From NCBI GenBank assembly GCA_910578985.1, contig CAJTSF010000044.1:1-8302 (forward strand): a stretch of 8,302 bases of DNA, written 5' to 3'. The DNA comes from an uncultured Odoribacter sp. (lineage in GTDB: Bacteria > Bacteroidota > Bacteroidia > Bacteroidales > Marinifilaceae). The notes beneath the pieces were generated by a model. The model did no database searches. It worked only from the letters and a program-made list of their open reading frames with translations, and had not been told where the DNA came from. The translations under genes were made by a program, and so were the position numbers. This document shows positions 6,216-8,302 of this stretch, piece after piece. Each line of letters opens with the position of its first letter. The stretch's first letter is position 1.

Positions 6216-7481
6216 ATGAACGAGAAACACAAGGAGAAGGTATTTGGACGTTATTTCGGACGGAATGAGTTGTATTTCCGTCCGGTTTTTCCTGACGATA
6301 CGGAGGTGGTGGTGGTCATTCCGGTGTTGGATGATGAGGATATTTTCCGTACGGTGGATTCATTGAAATCCTGTACCCGGGAGGAGGGCGGCGTTGCGGT
6401 GGTGGTCATCGTTAACCACGGAGAGCAGGTGCCGGATGGGGTGAAAGAGGCAAACCGCCGTTTGGCGGAGAAGCTGAGGGAATATGTGACGGGAGGGCTA
6501 CGGAGTGCTTTGTTTTTCCAGGTGGTGGAGGCGTTCGACCTTCCTGCCCGGACGGCAGGGGTTGGACTTGCCCGGAAATTGGTGATGGACGCCGCGGCGT
6601 GGTGGTTTTATGAACATGACAAGGCGGACGGGGTGATACTCTCCTTAGATGCGGATACTTGGGTGGAAATGAATTACACCGATGCCGTGCGGCGGTATTT
6701 TCGGGAAAATCCCGTTGCCGGAGTGTCGATAGCCTACCGGCATCGTTTGGAGGAGTGTGAAGGGGCGGTTCGGGAAGCGATGGCGAAGTATGAACTCTAT
6801 TTGCGTTATTATCAAGGGGCATTGGCATACTCCGGCCATCCGCACGCCTATCCTTGTATCGGCTCCGCATTTGCTGTCCGGGCAAGGGATTATGTGGCGG
6901 AAGGAGGCATGAATAAACGGCAGGCGGGGGAGGACTTTTATTTTTTGCAAAAATTGATTTCCACCGGTCGGTATGCTTTCCTTCGGACGACAACCGTATA
7001 TCCTTCCGCCCGTTTTTCCGCCCGTACGCCTTTCGGAACGGGACAGTCCCTGCGGCAGATTGTGGCGCAAGGGGGTAGCTATCCGGTTTATCATTGGGAG
7101 GCTTTCCGGGATTTGAAATGTTTTTTTGACGGAGTGGGGTGTTTATATAAGGTGGAAAATTCCGATGTGGAATCTTTTTTGACGAAGCAGTCTCCGGGAG
7201 TACGCGATTACTGGCAGCACATGGACGGGTGTGCCATGCTGGCGGAGGTGAATGCCAACTGTGCTTCGGTGGGACAGTTCCGTAAACGTTTCTTTGACGG
7301 GTTCAATGCTTTTCGGGTATTGAAATACTTGAATTACGTGCATGACCTCTTTTATCCGAAAATCGAGATTACGGAGGCTGTCGATCGGTGGTTAGCGGAA
7401 ATGGGAATGGCAGTTCCGGGGAGTGCAGAGGAAAAGTTGGTGTTTTTGAGAAATTTCCAGTACTTTTGTCCGGAAGAATAA
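6216..7481 (+). CDS. Soluble GT-A (family 2-like) glycosyltransferase
   Basis: The 421-residue protein has no signal peptide and no membrane segment. The GT-A start is EVVVVIPVLDDEDIFRTVDSL (30-50), the metal-binding DxD is intact as ILSLDADTW (141-149), and a catalytic-type GED is seen in AGEDFYFLQKL (237-247). GVGLARKLVMDAA (115-127) before the DxD is the conserved helix. VYPSARFSARTPFGTG (261-276) looks like an acceptor-site or loop signature of this subfamily. The C-terminal ~120 residues are helical and unrecognised. It would transfer a sugar from a nucleotide donor in the cytoplasm; neither sugar nor acceptor can be inferred. No good promoter was found in the 96 nt upstream, so it may be expressed by read-through from the OmpH-like gene. 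The SRPBCC gene follows after 13 nt, indicating an operon. Confidence 0.83.
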   Translation: MNEKHKEKVFGRYFGRNELYFRPVFPDDTEVVVVIPVLDDEDIFRTVDSLKSCTREEGGVAVVVIVNHGEQVPDGVKEANRRLAEKLREYVTGGLRSALFFQVVEAFDLPARTAGVGLARKLVMDAAAWWFYEHDKADGVILSLDADTWVEMNYTDAVRRYFRENPVAGVSIAYRHRLEECEGAVREAMAKYELYLRYYQGALAYSGHPHAYPCIGSAFAVRARDYVAEGGMNKRQAGEDFYFLQKLISTGRYAFLRTTTVYPSARFSARTPFGTGQSLRQIVAQGGSYPVYHWEAFRDLKCFFDGVGCLYKVENSDVESFLTKQSPGVRDYWQHMDGCAMLAEVNANCASVGQFRKRFFDGFNAFRVLKYLNYVHDLFYPKIEITEAVDRWLAEMGMAVPGSAEEKLVFLRNFQYFCPEE

Positions 7482-7494
7482 AAAACTACAGACC

Positions 7495-7875
7495 ATGGAT
7501 TTTCATTACACCATAAAAATTACCGCCGAGCCCGAAGAGGTTTTTGCCGCATTGACCGTACCTTTCCAAATCGAGTTGTGGAGTGGTTATCCTGCCGATA
7601 TGAAAGCGGAAGCCGGTTACATGTTCTCATTGTGGGAAGGAGATATCACCGGGGTTAATCTGGAAGTAAAGCCCAATGAATCTCTGGTGCAGGAGTGGTT
7701 TTTCGGCGAACAGTCCGAACCTTCCATTGTGCGTCTTGACTTAAAAAAGGAGGGGGTGAAGACTTGTGTCGTTTTAACGCATACGCATATTCCCGAAGAG
7801 GTATTCGATGAGATTACCGAAGGATGGCAGGAATATTACCTCGGAGCCATCAAAGGGATGCTGGAGATGTATTGA
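7495..7875 (+). CDS. SRPBCC-domain protein (AHSA1/START-like)
   Basis: This 126-residue cytoplasmic protein spans a single SRPBCC (Bet v 1-like) domain. DFHYTIKITAEPEEVFAALT (2-21) is the usual first strand and helix. FSLWEGDITGVNLEVKPNES (44-63) matches the AHSA1-type core, followed by LVQEWFF and VVLTHTHIPEE, and a long C-terminal helix with GWQEYYLGAIKGML (110-123). Such domains form a hydrophobic cavity for lipids or other ligands. Similarity to the Hsp90 activator Aha1 is a family name only and does not show that function. It lies 13 nt after the glycosyltransferase and is likely co-transcribed. Its TGA stop sits inside an 18-bp palindrome. Confidence 0.87.
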   Translation: MDFHYTIKITAEPEEVFAALTVPFQIELWSGYPADMKAEAGYMFSLWEGDITGVNLEVKPNESLVQEWFFGEQSEPSIVRLDLKKEGVKTCVVLTHTHIPEEVFDEITEGWQEYYLGAIKGMLEMY

Positions 7876-7888
7876 GTATATACTCAAT
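7871..7888. repeat. 18-bp perfect palindrome over the SRPBCC stop codon
   Basis: ATTGAGTATATACTCAAT reads the same on both strands. It begins in the last codon of the SRPBCC gene and includes its stop. In RNA it would give a 7-bp stem with a 4-nt loop. No U-tract follows on either strand, so it is not a standard terminator. It could be a weak 3' stabilising hairpin or a protein-binding site. Confidence 0.6.
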
Positions 7889-8286
7889 CTCCTCCAATCA
7901 TCAAATCATATATCGTTTATTTTCATTATCTTGTAAAAGTAAAGAGAGCTTCCTAATGCACTTGTCTTTTCTGTCTATCTCGTATTTGATAGGAATATGA
8001 AATATAATGGGGAAGCGTGACTAATTCCCTTGATGTATTGGCTATATTGAATCTGCTGAGTAGGTTTGGTGCAGGGAGTAGTTTAGGAAGAAAAATTATA
8101 GCTTGCACTCTTTGTTGTAACGCAGGCTATAATCATTATGTATTTTGACAAATACTTGTCTTTCGCAAATTCTTTCAAATTGATTAAAGTTATTGGATTC
8201 CCTTTTTTGCCATAAGCAAGTATAGGATTAAAATTATTTGGGGTCAAGCCGAAATCTGTTCAAAAACCTCCTAAAAACAAAAACAG
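7889..8286. other. AT-rich tail without a convincing gene
   Basis: About 400 bases after the SRPBCC gene are visibly poorer in G and C than the rest of the window. No reading frame with a normal start and useful length is present on either strand. The longest notable stretch is a 58-codon open frame on the minus strand (8086-8259) with no ATG in its first third. Encoded bits such as GLTPNNFNP and LINLKEFAKDKY look protein-like but were not recognised. The region also holds a stem-loop (8095-8133) and a TTGACC/TATACT pair on the minus strand (8219-8247). It may be plain intergenic DNA, a decayed gene, or the edge of acquired DNA. Confidence 0.45.
8095..8133 (+). repeat. 12-bp imperfect inverted repeat (stem-loop)
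   Basis: ATTATAGCTTGC (8095-8106) and GCAGGCTATAAT (8122-8133) pair over 12 positions with one G-U wobble and a 15-nt loop. On the minus strand the same position would be an A-C mismatch, so the fold is better on the plus strand. No U-tract follows. Function is unknown. Confidence 0.5.
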
Positions 8287-8302
8287 CCACTTGACCAAGT
8301 GG
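8271..8302 (-). terminator. Intrinsic terminator at the right edge, for a gene outside the window
   Basis: On the minus strand CCACTTG and CAAGTGG (8302-8287) form a 7-bp stem with a 2-nt loop, followed by CTGTTTTTGTTTTTAG. This is a good Rho-independent terminator for a minus-strand gene lying to the right. The stem probably continues past the edge, because AG next to the visible arm could pair with CT outside. If so, it could also work for plus-strand transcripts. Confidence 0.6.

Noticed and set aside
7978..8038. Very small frames such as the ATG at 7997 (7 codons) and a GGGAA/TTCCC hairpin
   Set aside because: They are too short, with no ribosome-binding site or coding signature; a 5-bp hairpin is expected by chance in this length.
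1..8302. CRISPR arrays, tRNA or rRNA genes, transposases, defence systems
   Set aside because: No regularly spaced repeats, cloverleaf or rRNA signatures, transposase motifs or known defence domains were seen in the window.

Overview
The window looks like chromosomal DNA from a member of the Bacteroidota, most likely Bacteroidales. The case rests on near-perfect matches to the Bacteroidota -7 promoter element TAnnTTTG in front of several genes, on start codons that mostly lack a strong Shine-Dalgarno, and on the gene content: a TrpB2-type tryptophan synthase beta chain, Mpl alongside Mur-type enzymes, an ECF sigma factor and an OmpH/Skp-like lipoprotein. Most of the window is moderately GC-rich and densely coding. 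The last ~430 bases are clearly AT-rich and hold no convincing gene. Genus cannot be fixed from the sequence.

Left part, minus strand. A TrpB2-type tryptophan synthase beta chain runs off the left edge (2-1312). Its 5' leader holds what looks like a complete ribosome-mediated attenuator. There is a promoter at 1530-1561, then a 25-codon leader peptide (1427-1504) with three consecutive Trp codons. A 9-bp antiterminator pairing and a strong 12-bp intrinsic terminator (1360-1398) follow, and the two are mutually exclusive. This is the most informative structure in the window. Upstream on the same strand is mpl (1543-2922), the murein tripeptide ligase of cell-wall recycling.

Centre, plus strand. 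A 98-bp intergenic region carries divergent promoters for mpl and for an overlapping three-gene unit. The unit encodes a membrane-anchored family 2 glycosyltransferase with a degenerate DxD motif, an ECF-type sigma-70 factor, and a secreted or envelope protein with a CarboxypepD_reg-like beta-sandwich. Reading frames overlap by 10 and 7 nt, so the three are probably translated together. No anti-sigma gene lies beside the sigma factor.

Right part, plus strand. An OmpH/Skp-like lipoprotein has its own promoter, which is overlaid by a 10-bp inverted repeat. Then come a soluble glycosyltransferase-like protein with intact DADT and GED motifs and, 13 nt later, a small SRPBCC/AHSA1-type protein whose stop codon lies inside an 18-bp perfect palindrome. 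The AT-rich tail contains a 12-bp stem-loop, a promoter-like minus-strand motif pair, and, at the right edge, an intrinsic terminator for an unseen minus-strand gene.

The genes share an envelope and cell-wall theme (Mpl, OmpH-like chaperone, two glycosyltransferases, an envelope beta-sandwich protein, an ECF sigma factor). The tryptophan locus is a separate, independently regulated unit.
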